Positions 44,315-54,134 are shown, counted from the first letter of the stretch. The stretch is DNA of 64,000 nt from Pseudomonas quercus (GCF_012033695.1 NZ_JAAVJI010000002.1:372001-436000), one strand, 5' to 3'. A program made the numbers and translations. The notes: generated from the letters alone by a model not told the origin.

Positions 44315-45100
44315 ATGACCGTAACCATCAAGACCCCCGAGGACATCGAGAAAATGCGCGTCGCCGGCCGCCTGGCCGCCGAAGTGCTGGAAATGATCGA
44401 GCCCTATGTGAAGCCTGGGGTTACCACCGACGAACTGGACCGCCTGTGCCACGACTACATCGTGAACGAACAGAAGGCCATTCCGGCGCCCCTCAATTAC
44501 AAGGGCTTCCCCAAGTCCATCTGCACCTCCATCAACCATGTGGTGTGTCATGGCATTCCCAACGAAAAGCCTTTGAAGGACGGCGATGTACTGAACATCG
44601 ATATCACCGTCATCAAGGACGGGTACCACGGCGACACCAGCCGTATGTTCCATGTGGGCACCGTGCCCGAGTGGGCCACCCGGTTGTCGCGCGTGACCCA
44701 GGAATGCATGTACAAAGGCATTGAAGTGGTGCGCCCAGGTGCCCACCTGGGTGACATCGGCGAAGTGATCCAGAAGCATGCTGAGAAGAACGGCTTTTCG
44801 GTAGTGCGCGAATACTGTGGCCACGGCATTGGCAAGGTCTTCCACGAAGAACCGCAGGTGCTGCACTACGGCCGCGCAGGCACCGGCATTGCGCTCAAGG
44901 AAGGCATGATCTTCACCATCGAGCCGATGATCAACCAGGGCAAGGCCGATACTCGCCTGTTGGGCGATGGCTGGACGGCAATCACCAAGGATCGCAAACT
45001 GTCGGCCCAGTGGGAGCACACCGTACTGGTGACCGCCGATGGCTACGAAATCCTTACGTTGCGCCAGGACGACACCCTGCCCCGCACCTCTGCGCAGTAA
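44315..45100 (+). CDS. map: Methionine aminopeptidase, type I
   Basis: A 261-residue cytosolic metalloprotease removing the initiator methionine. Metal ligands sit in LNIDITVIKDGYHGDTSRMF (Asp pair), GHGIGKVFHEEP (His) and the two Glu residues in FTIEPMIN and AQWEHTVLV. ATG 44315 matches the family; the open frame upstream to 44123 is leader. TAGAAT at 44260-44265 is a plausible -10 box. Divergent from rpsB and followed by glnD. Confidence 0.97.
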   Translation: MTVTIKTPEDIEKMRVAGRLAAEVLEMIEPYVKPGVTTDELDRLCHDYIVNEQKAIPAPLNYKGFPKSICTSINHVVCHGIPNEKPLKDGDVLNIDITVIKDGYHGDTSRMFHVGTVPEWATRLSRVTQECMYKGIEVVRPGAHLGDIGEVIQKHAEKNGFSVVREYCGHGIGKVFHEEPQVLHYGRAGTGIALKEGMIFTIEPMINQGKADTRLLGDGWTAITKDRKLSAQWEHTVLVTADGYEILTLRQDDTLPRTSAQ

Positions 45101-45136
45101 CAGGCTGCGCCCGCGCCTATAAAAGGAAGGCAATCG

Positions 45137-47839
45137 ATGCCCCAGGTGGACCCGGAATTGTTTGATCGCGGGCAGTTCCAGGCGGAGCTGGCGCTCAAGG
45201 CCAGCCCTGTGACTGCGTTCAAGAAGGCTATTCGCCGGGCCCGTCAGGTATTGGACGCACGCTTTGCGGCAGGCCGCAACGTGCGCCGGCTGGTTGAAGA
45301 CCGGGCCTGGTTCGTGGATAACCTCCTCCAGCAGGCCTGGGGCCAGTTCGAATGGAATGAAGAAGCCGATATTGCGCTGGTAGCCGTAGGCGGTTACGGG
45401 CGCGGCGAACTGCACCCCTATTCGGACATCGACCTGCTGATCCTGCTGGAACATGCCGACCATGAGGCCTTCCGCGACTCCATCGAGCGCTTTCTCACAC
45501 TGCTCTGGGATATCGGGCTTGAAGTCGGCCAGAGCGTTCGCTCCATCGAAGAGTGCGCCGAGCAGGCCCAAGCGGACCTGACGGTGATCACTAACCTGAT
45601 GGAAAGCCGTACCATCGCCGGCCCCGAACGCTTGCGCAAACGCATGCTGGAAGTGACGGCACCCGACCGCATGTGGCCCAGCAAGGCGTTTTTCCTGGCC
45701 AAGCGTGCCGAGCAGCAGGCGCGGCATCACAAATACAACGACACCGAGTACAACCTGGAGCCTAACGTGAAAGGCTCGCCTGGGGGGCTCCGGGACATCC
45801 AGACCATCCTGTGGGTTGCCCGGCGCCAGTACGGCACACTGAACCTGCAAGCACTGGCAGGCCAAGGGTTTTTGCTGGAAAACGAAGGCGACCTGCTGGC
45901 AGCCTCTCAGGAATTCCTCTGGAAGGTGCGCTATGCTTTGCACATGCTGGCCGGGCGTTCCGAAGACCGCCTGCTGTTCGACTACCAGCGGCGGATTGCA
46001 GAGCTATTGGGGTACAAGGACAGTGACGCCAGGCTTGCCATCGAAGCGCTGATGCAGCAGTACTACCGTGTGGTCATGCGTATCGCCAAATTAAGCGACT
46101 TGATCATCCAGCATTTCGAAGAAGAAATTCTGGCGGCAGACGCAGGCACGTGCATTACGCCTATCAATACCCGGTTCCAGTTGCATGACGGCTACATAGA
46201 AGCCACGGCGCCTCATATTTTCCGCCGGTTCCCCTTCGCCATTCTGGAAATATTCGTGCTGATGGCGCAGAACCCTGAGATCAAGGGCGTGCGGGCAGAC
46301 ACCATTCGGCTGCTGCGTGAGCACCGCCACCTGATCGACGACGCTTTCCGGCATGACCTGCGCAATACCAGCCTGTTCGTGGAGCTGTTCAAGTGCGAAA
46401 AGGGGGTTCATCGCAACCTGCGGCGCATGAACCGTTACGGCATTCTAGGGCGTTACCTGCCCGAGTTTGGCCATATCGTGGGCCAGATGCAGCATGACCT
46501 CTACCACATCTATACCGTGGACGCGCACACGCTGAACCTGATCAAGCACTTGCGCAAACTGCAATACACGCCGGTTTCAGAGATGTTCCCCCTGGCGAGC
46601 AAGCTGATGGGCAGGCTGCCTAAGCCTGAACTGATCTACATGGCGGGCCTGTACCATGACATTGGCAAAGGCCGTAACGGTGACCATTCCGAGCTGGGCG
46701 CCATCGATGCACAGGCGTTCTGCGCCCGCCATCAGCTGCCCCCTTGGGACAGCCGCCTGATCGTATGGCTGGTGCAAAACCACCTGGTCATGTCCACCAC
46801 TGCCCAACGCAAAGACCTGTCCGACCCCCAGGTCATCCATGACTTTGCTCAGCTCATGGGTGATGAAACGCATCTGGACTATCTCTATGTGCTAACCGTG
46901 GCTGACATCAACGCCACCAACCCCAGCCTGTGGAACTCCTGGCGGGCCAGCCTGCTGCGCCAACTGTATACAGAAACAAAGCGCGCGCTGCGCAGGGGCC
47001 TGGAAAACCCGCTCGACCGCGAGGAGCAGATTCGCCAGACCCAGGCCGCCGCGCTGGACACACTGGTGCGTGGCGGGACGGACCAAGATGACGCCGAACA
47101 ACTGTGGAGCCAGCTGGGCGATGATTATTTCCTGCGCCATACCTCGGCAGACGTGGCCTGGCACACCGATGCCATTCTGCAGCAGCCGGCCGATGGCGGC
47201 CCTTTGGTACTGATCCGGGAAACCACCCAGCGGGACTTCGAGGGCGGCAGCCAGATCTTCATCTATGCGCCGGACCAGCACGACTTCTTCGCCGTGACCG
47301 TCGCGGCCATGGACCAGCTGAACCTGAACATTCACGACGCCCGCATCATTACGTCCAGCAGCCAGTTCACCCTGGACACTTACATCGTGCTGAACAACGA
47401 CGGCGGCTCCATTGGCGACGATCCGCAGCGCATCCAGCAGATTCGCGAAGGCCTCACCGACGCATTGCGCAACCCGGATGACTACCCCACCATCATCCAG
47501 CGCCGCGTGCCGCGCCAACTCAAGCACTTCGCCTTTGCCCCCCAAGTGACCATTCTGACCGATGCACAGCGGCCAGTGACCATCCTGGAACTGAGCGCAC
47601 CAGACCGCCCCGGCCTGCTGGCCCGCCTGGGCAAGATTTTCCTGGAGTTCGACCTGTCCCTGCAGAACGCAAAAATCGCCACCCTGGGTGAACGTGTAGA
47701 GGACGTGTTTTTCCTGACCGATGCCAACAACCAGCCATTGTCTGACCCGCAGCTGTGCCTGCGCCTGCAGGACGCCATCGTCGAACAGCTCAGCGTAAGT
47801 CAGCCGCAAGGCATCGAATTGTCCCGTTTAAGCATCTGA
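45137..47839 (+). CDS. glnD: Bifunctional uridylyltransferase/uridylyl-removing enzyme GlnD
   Basis: A 900-residue nitrogen sensor that uridylylates PII proteins when glutamine is low and de-uridylylates them when high. N-terminal nucleotidyltransferase motif [19 protein letters not shown] near residue 85; HD domain with [16 protein letters not shown] near residue 505; two C-terminal ACT domains that bind glutamine (the last starts [17 protein letters not shown]). Start ATG 45137 is preceded by AAAGGAAGG. dapC follows 13 bases on. Confidence 0.98.
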   Translation: MPQVDPELFDRGQFQAELALKASPVTAFKKAIRRARQVLDARFAAGRNVRRLVEDRAWFVDNLLQQAWGQFEWNEEADIALVAVGGYGRGELHPYSDIDLLILLEHADHEAFRDSIERFLTLLWDIGLEVGQSVRSIEECAEQAQADLTVITNLMESRTIAGPERLRKRMLEVTAPDRMWPSKAFFLAKRAEQQARHHKYNDTEYNLEPNVKGSPGGLRDIQTILWVARRQYGTLNLQALAGQGFLLENEGDLLAASQEFLWKVRYALHMLAGRSEDRLLFDYQRRIAELLGYKDSDARLAIEALMQQYYRVVMRIAKLSDLIIQHFEEEILAADAGTCITPINTRFQLHDGYIEATAPHIFRRFPFAILEIFVLMAQNPEIKGVRADTIRLLREHRHLIDDAFRHDLRNTSLFVELFKCEKGVHRNLRRMNRYGILGRYLPEFGHIVGQMQHDLYHIYTVDAHTLNLIKHLRKLQYTPVSEMFPLASKLMGRLPKPELIYMAGLYHDIGKGRNGDHSELGAIDAQAFCARHQLPPWDSRLIVWLVQNHLVMSTTAQRKDLSDPQVIHDFAQLMGDETHLDYLYVLTVADINATNPSLWNSWRASLLRQLYTETKRALRRGLENPLDREEQIRQTQAAALDTLVRGGTDQDDAEQLWSQLGDDYFLRHTSADVAWHTDAILQQPADGGPLVLIRETTQRDFEGGSQIFIYAPDQHDFFAVTVAAMDQLNLNIHDARIITSSSQFTLDTYIVLNNDGGSIGDDPQRIQQIREGLTDALRNPDDYPTIIQRRVPRQLKHFAFAPQVTILTDAQRPVTILELSAPDRPGLLARLGKIFLEFDLSLQNAKIATLGERVEDVFFLTDANNQPLSDPQLCLRLQDAIVEQLSVSQPQGIELSRLSI

Positions 47840-47852
47840 AGCCGAGCTACCG

Positions 47853-49052
47853 ATGAACCAAGCCCTTAGCCACCTGCAGCCCTACCCGTTCGAAAAGCTC
47901 CGCGCCCTGATGGCCGGCGCGCAACCACCCGAGGGCAAGGCACACATCGCACTGTCCATCGGCGAGCCCAAGCATGCGTCGCCGGCCTTTGTTGCAAAGG
48001 CGCTGGCAGACAACCTGGACAAGCTGTCCGTATACCCCACCACGGCCGGCTTGCCTGCGCTGCGCGAAGCCATTACTCGCTGGTGCGCCCAGCGCTTCGG
48101 CGTGCCCACCGGCTGGCTGGACCCTGCGCGCCACGTGCTGCCGGTCAACGGTACCCGCGAAGCACTCTTTGCCTTCGTGCAAACGGTCGCCGAGCGCGAT
48201 CGGGAGGGGCTGATCGTCAGCCCTAACCCTTTCTATCAGATCTACGAAGGGGCTGCGATTCTGGCGGGTGTGCAGCCCTATTACCTGCCGTGCCTTGAAG
48301 CACAGGGTTTCAACCCGGATTTCGATGCGGTACCTGCCCAGGTATGGGACCGCTGCCAGGTACTGTTCCTGTGCTCGCCCGGCAACCCAACCGGCGCGCT
48401 GATTCCGTTGGATACGTTGAAGCGGTTGATCGGCTTGGCCGATCAGCATGATTTCATCATTGCCGCCGATGAGTGCTACAGCGAACTGTACTTCGACGAA
48501 GGCACGCCACCGCCTGGCCTGCTCAGCGCCTGCGCTGCCTTGGGGCGCTCGGACTTCAAGCGCTGTGTGGTGTTTCACAGCCTGTCCAAACGGTCCAACC
48601 TGCCCGGCTTGCGCTCAGGTTTCGTGGCCGGTGATGCCGATATTCTCAAAGCGTTCCTGCTGTACCGTACTTACCACGGTTGCGCCATGTCCATCCCAAC
48701 CCAGTTGGCAAGCATCGCCGCCTGGCAGGACGAAACCCACGTACGCGAAAACCGTGACCTGTACCGGGAAAAGTTCGATGCCGTGCTGGACATCCTCGGC
48801 CCGGTGCTGGATGTACAGCGACCGGACGGCGGCTTCTACCTCTGGGCAGGCGTACCTATGGGTGATGAAGCCTTCTGCCGCGAGCTGTTCTGTGAACAGC
48901 ACGTCACCGTGGTGCCGGGCTCATACCTGTCCCGCGAGATCGACGGCGTGAACCCAGGGGCCCACCGTGTACGCATGGCACTGGTTGCTCCGCTGGCGGA
49001 GTGCATCGAGGCGGCGCAGCGGGTGCGGGCATTCGTGGAAGCGCGTCGATAG
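47853..49052 (+). CDS. dapC: Succinyldiaminopimelate aminotransferase DapC
   Basis: A 399-residue class I/II PLP aminotransferase in the succinyl branch of lysine and diaminopimelate synthesis. PLP lysine lies in FHSLSKRSNLPGLRSGF; CSPGNPTGALI and ADECYSELYF are fold-type I motifs. It follows glnD closely, and dapD and dapE lie further along this strand, so three consecutive steps of the pathway are within 11 kb. Confidence 0.93.
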   Translation: MNQALSHLQPYPFEKLRALMAGAQPPEGKAHIALSIGEPKHASPAFVAKALADNLDKLSVYPTTAGLPALREAITRWCAQRFGVPTGWLDPARHVLPVNGTREALFAFVQTVAERDREGLIVSPNPFYQIYEGAAILAGVQPYYLPCLEAQGFNPDFDAVPAQVWDRCQVLFLCSPGNPTGALIPLDTLKRLIGLADQHDFIIAADECYSELYFDEGTPPPGLLSACAALGRSDFKRCVVFHSLSKRSNLPGLRSGFVAGDADILKAFLLYRTYHGCAMSIPTQLASIAAWQDETHVRENRDLYREKFDAVLDILGPVLDVQRPDGGFYLWAGVPMGDEAFCRELFCEQHVTVVPGSYLSREIDGVNPGAHRVRMALVAPLAECIEAAQRVRAFVEARR

Positions 49053-49054
49053 GC

Positions 49055-49079
49055 TTACCCCCCCGGTTCCGGGGGGTAA
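49055..49079. terminator. Bidirectional terminator between dapC and catalase
   Basis: TTACCCCCCC-GGTTCC-GGGGGGTAA lies three bases after the dapC stop and 14 bases beyond the catalase stop on the other strand. Stem is GC-rich with a short A/T end; the T-tract is weak on both strands. Convergent location suggests it serves both genes. Confidence 0.65.
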
Positions 49080-49092
49080 ACCTGGGTGGGCG

Positions 49093-50622
49093 TCAATCCT
49101 CTAACTGCGCCGCCAGTGCCTTCACTTTGGCCAAGTCACCCTTGGCCACTTTTGTAACGCCTGTTCCGTACTCCGGGTCGGCCTTGTACAAGTACGAGAG
49201 CATGATGTTCTTGCTCTCGGCATCCGTGGTCGCCAGGGATTCACCGAAGCTCTGGATCAGGTCCTTGCGGTCCTTCTCGCTGTAGGAACGGTACAGATCA
49301 CCGGCCTGCTTGAAGTTCTGCTCACGCTGGATCTTTGCCTGCTGCGTAGTACCGGTCAGCGGCAGCTGGCTATACCGCGCGCTGTCCTGGCTCGGCCGTG
49401 GGTTCAGTCGGCTAGGTTCGTAGTTCACACCGGTGGTGGTATGGCCGCTATTGAGGCTGCCGTCCTGGTTGCCGTTGTTCACGCCATCACGCGGCCGGTT
49501 GACTGGCAGGCTCAGGCCATTGGCACCAAGGCGGTACATCTGGGTATCGGCATAAGAGAACAGCCTGCCTTGCAGCAAACGGTCCTCGGACGGCTCGATA
49601 CCTGGCACCGTGTTGGACGGTGCCATGGCCACCTGCTCGGTTTCCTGGAACACATTGTCTACGTTCTTGTTCAGCACCATCTGCCCGACCTTGCGCTCAG
49701 GCACACCGGGCCAGATCTTGGTAGCGTCCAGCGGGTCGAAGGCAAACGTAGGCAGGTCTTCGGGTTTGAGCACCTGAATGTACAGGTCCCATTTCGGGAA
49801 GTCGCCCTGATTGATGGCATTCACCAGGTCATGGGTCATGTGGCTGTAGTCGGTGGACTGCACCTTGGCCACTTGGGCAGGGTCCAGGTTCTTTACGCCT
49901 TGCAGGCTTTTCCAGTGGAACTTGACGTAATGCACCTGGCCTTTATCGTTCACGAACTTGTAGGCATGAACACTGTTGCCATCCATGAAACGATAGCCGG
50001 CGGGCGTGCCCTCGTTAGAGTACAAGAGGGTAAGTGTGCGTGTGGCTTCGGGCACATGAGAGAAGAAATCGAAACGCCGGGAGTCATCATCCAGGTTGGT
50101 ACGCGGGTCTGGCTTGAACGCATGTACCATGTCGGGGAACTTGATGGCATCACGAATAAAGAACGTGGGGAAGTTGTTGCCCACCAGGTCCCAGTTACCA
50201 TCGGCCGTGTAGAATTTAGTCGCAAAGCCACGGGGATCACGCAAGGTTTCTGGCGAATGGTTGCCATGTACCACGGCGGAGAACCGCACAAATACCGGGG
50301 TATGCTCCCCTGGAGTGAACACTTTGGCTTTGGTGAGGCTTGAAAGGTCTGCCGACGCTGTGAACTCACCTTTTGCACCGGTGCCACGCGCATGCACCAC
50401 CCGCTCCGGGATGCGTTCACGGTCAAAGCGTTGAAGTTTCTGAATCAGCTGAACATCCTGCAGTAGCACAGGGCCATTAGCCCCTGCCGTCTGCGAATTC
50501 TGATTGTCACCTACTGCGGCGCCGTTATCCCGGGTCAGGGTATCGGCAAAGGCCGGAGAAAACGCCAGGGCACTCACTGCAACCGCAGTGAAGGCTCTGC
50601 CATTAAAGCTGGAAAATAGCAT
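49093..50622 (-). CDS. katB: Periplasmic heme catalase, KatB-like
   Basis: A 509-residue small-subunit catalase with a Sec signal peptide of about 26 residues ending SPAFA, so it is probably exported. Catalytic His is in RVVHARGTGAKGEF (residue 77), the active-site Asn in DLVGNNFPTFFIRDA, and the proximal heme Tyr in RLFSYADTQMYRLG. The frame extends upstream through ATG 50634 and TTG 50640, but ATG 50622 has GAGGG six bases before it. Oriented against its neighbours dapC and the ArsC-like gene, with low-GC DNA upstream, it looks like an insertion into a conserved dap region. Control by a peroxide sensor such as OxyR is plausible. Confidence 0.92.
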   Translation of the reverse strand: MLFSSFNGRAFTAVAVSALAFSPAFADTLTRDNGAAVGDNQNSQTAGANGPVLLQDVQLIQKLQRFDRERIPERVVHARGTGAKGEFTASADLSSLTKAKVFTPGEHTPVFVRFSAVVHGNHSPETLRDPRGFATKFYTADGNWDLVGNNFPTFFIRDAIKFPDMVHAFKPDPRTNLDDDSRRFDFFSHVPEATRTLTLLYSNEGTPAGYRFMDGNSVHAYKFVNDKGQVHYVKFHWKSLQGVKNLDPAQVAKVQSTDYSHMTHDLVNAINQGDFPKWDLYIQVLKPEDLPTFAFDPLDATKIWPGVPERKVGQMVLNKNVDNVFQETEQVAMAPSNTVPGIEPSEDRLLQGRLFSYADTQMYRLGANGLSLPVNRPRDGVNNGNQDGSLNSGHTTTGVNYEPSRLNPRPSQDSARYSQLPLTGTTQQAKIQREQNFKQAGDLYRSYSEKDRKDLIQSFGESLATTDAESKNIMLSYLYKADPEYGTGVTKVAKGDLAKVKALAAQLED

Positions 50623-50712
50623 GATATCCCTCATGGACAATTATTAGCAGCTCACCGCGGCTGCCTGTGAATCCTAAGAAGCGGACCGGCTGAAACTATA
50701 ATCAAACCTCTC

Positions 50713-50729
50713 TATCTATCAGATGGATA
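50713..50729. promoter_or_regulatory. Candidate operator upstream of the catalase gene
   Basis: TATCTATC-A-GATGGATA has one mismatch between eight-base arms and lies 91 bases upstream of the catalase ATG, overlapping the likely -35 region of the TATAGT -10 box. The GATAG units are reminiscent of OxyR half-sites, but the four-site spacing of OxyR is not satisfied. Confidence 0.35.
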
Positions 50730-50827
50730 AATATACTTCACCTAAGTTAGCAAGCCGTGCTATGCGCGCGCGAAAGATTCGAACTACCATACGGCTATCA
50801 GTTAGTTGAAAAAAACATCATCGGAAC

Positions 50828-50860
50828 TGCGAAATGTGTACACACAAATACACATTCGCA
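50828..50860. repeat. Long imperfect inverted repeat
   Basis: TGCGAAATGTGT and ACACATTCGCA are complementary except for one bulged A, around a ten-base AT-rich spacer. It lies between the catalase and ArsC-like genes. No T-tract follows. It might be a terminator remnant, an operator or a scar of mobile DNA. Confidence 0.45.
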
Positions 50861-50986
50861 GGGCCAATGCGCAGTAGTGCCTATGGAACTACGTAGCCAT
50901 GGCGTTGAAAGGGCTAATGCCGCATACTTCACCACCCTTCAATTCGGAGTACAGGCAAGCGCCTGCCCAGGCCGCCGCTGCACCCC

Positions 50987-51334
50987 ATGGCTTACACTCT
51001 TTTTGGCATCAAGGCGTGCGACACCATGAAAAAGGCCCGTAGCTGGCTTGACGACCATGGCATCGCCTACGCCTTTCATGACTACAAAACCCAAGGTATC
51101 GACCGCGAGCACCTGCAGCGCTGGTGTGATGCCCACGGGTGGGAGACCGTGCTCAACCGTGCGGGAACCACCTTTCGCAAATTACCGGACGCCGACAAGG
51201 CCGGCCTGGACCAGGCACGGGCGATCGACCTGATGCTGGCCCAGCCCTCCATGATCAAGCGCCCGGTACTCGACCTGGGTCAAAGCACCCTGGTGGGGTT
51301 CAAGCCAGATCACTACGCGGCGGCCCTGAGCTGA
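50987..51334 (+). CDS. ArsC/Spx-family thioredoxin-fold protein (YffB-like)
   Basis: A 115-residue protein of the arsenate-reductase-like family. One cysteine sits in LFGIKACDTMKKARSWL (residue 10), the N-terminal position of ArsC, but the second cysteine of CXXC redox proteins is absent; IKRPVLDLG near residue 88 is the conserved cis-proline region. YffB-type members are thought to act as glutathione-dependent thiol reductases; true arsenate reduction is doubtful. Located just before dapD, the usual neighbour in Pseudomonas. No clear ribosome binding site. Confidence 0.85.
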   Translation: MAYTLFGIKACDTMKKARSWLDDHGIAYAFHDYKTQGIDREHLQRWCDAHGWETVLNRAGTTFRKLPDADKAGLDQARAIDLMLAQPSMIKRPVLDLGQSTLVGFKPDHYAAALS

Positions 51335-51367
51335 TCAGCCGGCCCCGCCCTTCAAGAGGAATCGCGC

Positions 51368-52402
51368 ATGTCTACTACCCTGTTCAGCCTGGCCTTCGGC
51401 GTTGGCACCCAAAACCGTCAAGGCAATTGGCTGGAAGTGTTCTACGCGCAACCGCTGGTTTCGCCTTCCCAGGCACTGGTCGATGCGGTGAGTGGCCCGC
51501 TGGGCTATACCGGCGGCAACCAGGCCATTACGTTCAGCAGCACTCAGGCCTCACAATTGGCTGAAGCCTTGAAGGCCATCGACCCGGTACAGGCCGCGCT
51601 GCTCACCCGCCTGGCCGAAAGCCAGAAGCCGCTGGTGGCCACGCTGCTGGCCGAAGACGCCGCGCTGACCTCTACGCCAGAGGCCTACCTCAAACTGCAC
51701 TTGCTGTCTCACCGCCTGGCACGGCCCCACGGCTTGAACCTGGCTGGCATTTTCCCTCTGCTCCCCAACGTAGCCTGGACCAGCCAAGGCGCCGTGGACC
51801 TGGCCGAGCTGGCCGAACTGCAGCTCGAAGCGCGCCTGAAGGGGCGGCTGCTGGAGGTGTTCTCGGTAGACAAGTTCCCGAAAATGACCGACTACGTGGT
51901 GCCGGCCGGTGTGCGTATCGCCGATTCCGCGCGGGTTCGCCTGGGCGCCTACATCGGTGAAGGCACCACCATCATGCACGAAGGCTTCGTGAACTTTAAC
52001 GCCGGCACCGAAGGCCCAGGCATGATCGAAGGCCGTGTGTCGGCTGGCGTATTCGTGGCCAAAGGGTCGGACCTGGGCGGCGGCTGCTCTACCATGGGTA
52101 CGCTGTCCGGCGGCGGCAACATTGTGATCAAAGTCGGTGAGGGCTGCCTGATCGGCGCCAACGCCGGTATCGGCATACCGCTGGGCGACCGCAATACGGT
52201 GGAAGCTGGCCTGTACATCACTGCGGGCACGAAAGTGCGCCTGCTGGATGACGCTAACCAGCTGGTCAAGGTCGTCAAGGCCCGCGACCTGGCCGGCCAG
52301 AATGACCTGCTGTTCCGTCGCAACTCTGAAACCGGCGCGGTCGAATGCAAAACGCACAAGTCGGCCATCGAGTTGAACGAAGCGCTGCACGCCCACAACT
52401 GA
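51368..52402 (+). CDS. dapD: 2,3,4,5-tetrahydropyridine-2,6-dicarboxylate N-succinyltransferase
   Basis: A 344-residue DapD of the longer Pseudomonas type. The C-terminal half forms a left-handed beta-helix from hexapeptide repeats (LGAYIGEGTTIMHEGFVNF, VGEGCLIGANAGIGIPLGD). It succinylates tetrahydrodipicolinate, the step before DapC. Start ATG 51368 has AGAGGAA upstream. csdA follows after 52 bases. Confidence 0.96.
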   Translation: MSTTLFSLAFGVGTQNRQGNWLEVFYAQPLVSPSQALVDAVSGPLGYTGGNQAITFSSTQASQLAEALKAIDPVQAALLTRLAESQKPLVATLLAEDAALTSTPEAYLKLHLLSHRLARPHGLNLAGIFPLLPNVAWTSQGAVDLAELAELQLEARLKGRLLEVFSVDKFPKMTDYVVPAGVRIADSARVRLGAYIGEGTTIMHEGFVNFNAGTEGPGMIEGRVSAGVFVAKGSDLGGGCSTMGTLSGGGNIVIKVGEGCLIGANAGIGIPLGDRNTVEAGLYITAGTKVRLLDDANQLVKVVKARDLAGQNDLLFRRNSETGAVECKTHKSAIELNEALHAHN

Positions 52403-52454
52403 TAAGGGTAGCCGGGGCGGCATTGCTCCCCGCTCCGGCACCAAGGCCTAAAAC

Positions 52455-53660
52455 ATGTTTCAGCCATCTCCCTGGCGGGGTGAGTTTCCCGCAATCGCCG
52501 CCTTGGAGCGGCAGCAACAAACCTACCTGGACAGCGCGGCCACCACGCAAAAGCCGCGGGCCATGCTGGATGCGATGGCCCACTACTACACCCATGGTGC
52601 TGCCAATGTGCACCGTGCGCAGCATTTGCCAGGGGCGCTTGCCACCCAGGCGTTCGAAGAGAGCCGCGAGAAAGTTGCCCACTGGCTGCAGGCCAATGCC
52701 CCCGCTCAGGTGATCTTCACCCATGGCGCCACCTCGGCGCTCAACCTCCTGGCCTATGGGCTGGAGCACGAGGTAGCCGAAGGCGACGAAATCGCTGTCA
52801 GCGCCCTTGAGCACCATGCCAACCTGCTGCCTTGGCAGCAACTGGCGCAGCGGCGCAACGCCCGGCTGGTTATTCTGCCCGTCGATACCGATGGCCGGGT
52901 CGATCTGGCCCAGGCCCAGGCACTGATCGGGCCACGCACCCGGATCGTGGCCCTTACCCAACTGTCCAACGTGATGGGCACGGCACAGCCACTGGCCCCC
53001 TTGCTGGCGCTGGCTCGCCAGCAGGGTGCACTGTCTGTGGTCGATGGGGCTCAAGGCGTAGTGCATGGCCGGCAAAACATGACCACCCTTGGCTGTGATT
53101 TCTATGTGTTTTCCAGCCACAAGCTGTATGGCCCGGAAGGCGTAGGCGTGTTGTATGGTCGCAGCGAGGCATTGGGCCGGCTACGCCATTGGCAGTTCGG
53201 TGGGGAAATGGTGCACCAGGCCGGATACCACCACGCCAGCTTCCACCCTGCCCCATTAGGTTTCGAAGCCGGTACGCCACCCATTGCGGGTGTGATTGCA
53301 CTGGGCGCTACCCTGGACTGGCTCGGCTCCCTGGATGGCAACGCCGTGCTGGCCCATGAGCAGGCGCTTCACCAGCAACTGCTGCGCGGGCTGCACGACC
53401 GCGACGACATTCAGGTACTGGGTACGCCAGACAGCGCATTAGCCAGTTTTTGGGTCAAAGGTGTACACAACGCTGACCTGGCCCACCTGCTAACCGACCA
53501 AGGCATTGCCATACGCGCAGGCCAGCACTGCGCGATGCCCTTGTTCAAAGGCCTGGAGCTGAATGGGGCGATACGGGTGTCCTTGGCGATGTACAACGAC
53601 TCCAGCGACCTGTCGCGCTTTTTCGAGGCATTGGACCGCGCCCTGGAGTTACTGCTATGA
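52455..53660 (+). CDS. csdA: Cysteine desulfurase CsdA
   Basis: A 401-residue PLP enzyme of the SufS/CsdA (group II) class that removes sulfur from cysteine as a persulfide. Features: YLDSAATTQKPRAM, ALEHHANLLPW, PLP lysine in FSSHKLYGPEGVGVLYG and the active-site cysteine in RAGQHCAMPLF. The following csdE overlaps its stop by four bases, giving a desulfurase-acceptor pair. Confidence 0.94.
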   Translation: MFQPSPWRGEFPAIAALERQQQTYLDSAATTQKPRAMLDAMAHYYTHGAANVHRAQHLPGALATQAFEESREKVAHWLQANAPAQVIFTHGATSALNLLAYGLEHEVAEGDEIAVSALEHHANLLPWQQLAQRRNARLVILPVDTDGRVDLAQAQALIGPRTRIVALTQLSNVMGTAQPLAPLLALARQQGALSVVDGAQGVVHGRQNMTTLGCDFYVFSSHKLYGPEGVGVLYGRSEALGRLRHWQFGGEMVHQAGYHHASFHPAPLGFEAGTPPIAGVIALGATLDWLGSLDGNAVLAHEQALHQQLLRGLHDRDDIQVLGTPDSALASFWVKGVHNADLAHLLTDQGIAIRAGQHCAMPLFKGLELNGAIRVSLAMYNDSSDLSRFFEALDRALELLL

Positions 53661-54061
53661 GCCTGTCCCCACAAGCGCTTGCAGCCTTGGAACGGTTCGC
53701 GGGCTGTAGTTCATGGGAAGCCCGCGCCCGCCTGTTGATGCAAGAGGGCGCTCACCTGCCAGCCCTGGCCTTGGAAGACCAGTCTGACAGAAACCTGGTG
53801 CACGGCTGTGAAAGCCAGGTGTGGTTGGCCGGTGCGTTGGAAAACGGCCAATGGCATTTCCGCGCCAGCACTGACGCCCGGTTGCTGCGCGGTTTGCTGG
53901 CCCTGTTGCTGGTAAGGGTAAACGGGCTGGGGGCGGAGGAGCTGCAAGCGGTAGACCTGGGGGCCTGGTTTGAAGGGCTGGGGTTGCAACGCCAGCTTAC
54001 CCCGTCGCGCAGCAATGGGCTGAATGCCGTGCTGCAGCGCATGAAAGCCATTGCCGGGTGA
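53657..54061 (+). CDS. csdE: SufE-family sulfur acceptor CsdE
   Basis: A 134-residue SufE-like protein. The persulfide-accepting cysteine is in LVHGCESQVWLAG at about residue 51. It would receive sulfur from CsdA and stimulate it. ATG overlaps the csdA stop (ATGA). The opposing tcdA gene is the third member of the csd system known in E. coli, so this site holds all three though tcdA is on the other strand. Confidence 0.93.
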   Translation: MSLSPQALAALERFAGCSSWEARARLLMQEGAHLPALALEDQSDRNLVHGCESQVWLAGALENGQWHFRASTDARLLRGLLALLLVRVNGLGAEELQAVDLGAWFEGLGLQRQLTPSRSNGLNAVLQRMKAIAG

Positions 54062-54090
54062 CGCCGGAACATTCAGCCCTTCCCTTCCCA

Positions 54091-54120
54091 TGTGGGAGCA
54101 GGCGCCAGCCTGCGAACCCG
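54091..54120. repeat. Single REP-type palindrome
   Basis: The segment starting TGTGGGAGCAGGCG and ending CCTGCGAACCCG is the familiar Pseudomonas REP sequence: a TGTGGGAGC head, a GC-rich palindrome and the GCGAA tail. It fills most of the 73-base gap between convergent csdE and tcdA, a common place for REP elements. Confidence 0.8.
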
Positions 54121-54134
54121 CAGCCCGCTACCGT

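Larger units (their letters stand above)
50623..50986. other. Intergenic stretch with low GC content and palindromes
   Basis: No convincing gene lies in these 364 bases; the open frame at 50757-51029 has no ribosome binding site and no recognisable motif. Base composition is AT-richer than the rest of the window. A near-palindrome TATCTATC-A-GATGGATA is at 50713-50729, a larger one (TGCGAAATGTGT with ACACATTCGCA) at 50828-50860, and a palindromic CTACGTAG near 50889. A -10-like TATAGT on the minus strand (50695-50700) could be the catalase promoter. Confidence 0.6.

Noticed and set aside
44168..45943. 591-codon minus-strand frame opposite map and glnD
   Set aside because: It is the complement of two well-supported genes and has no recognisable domain.
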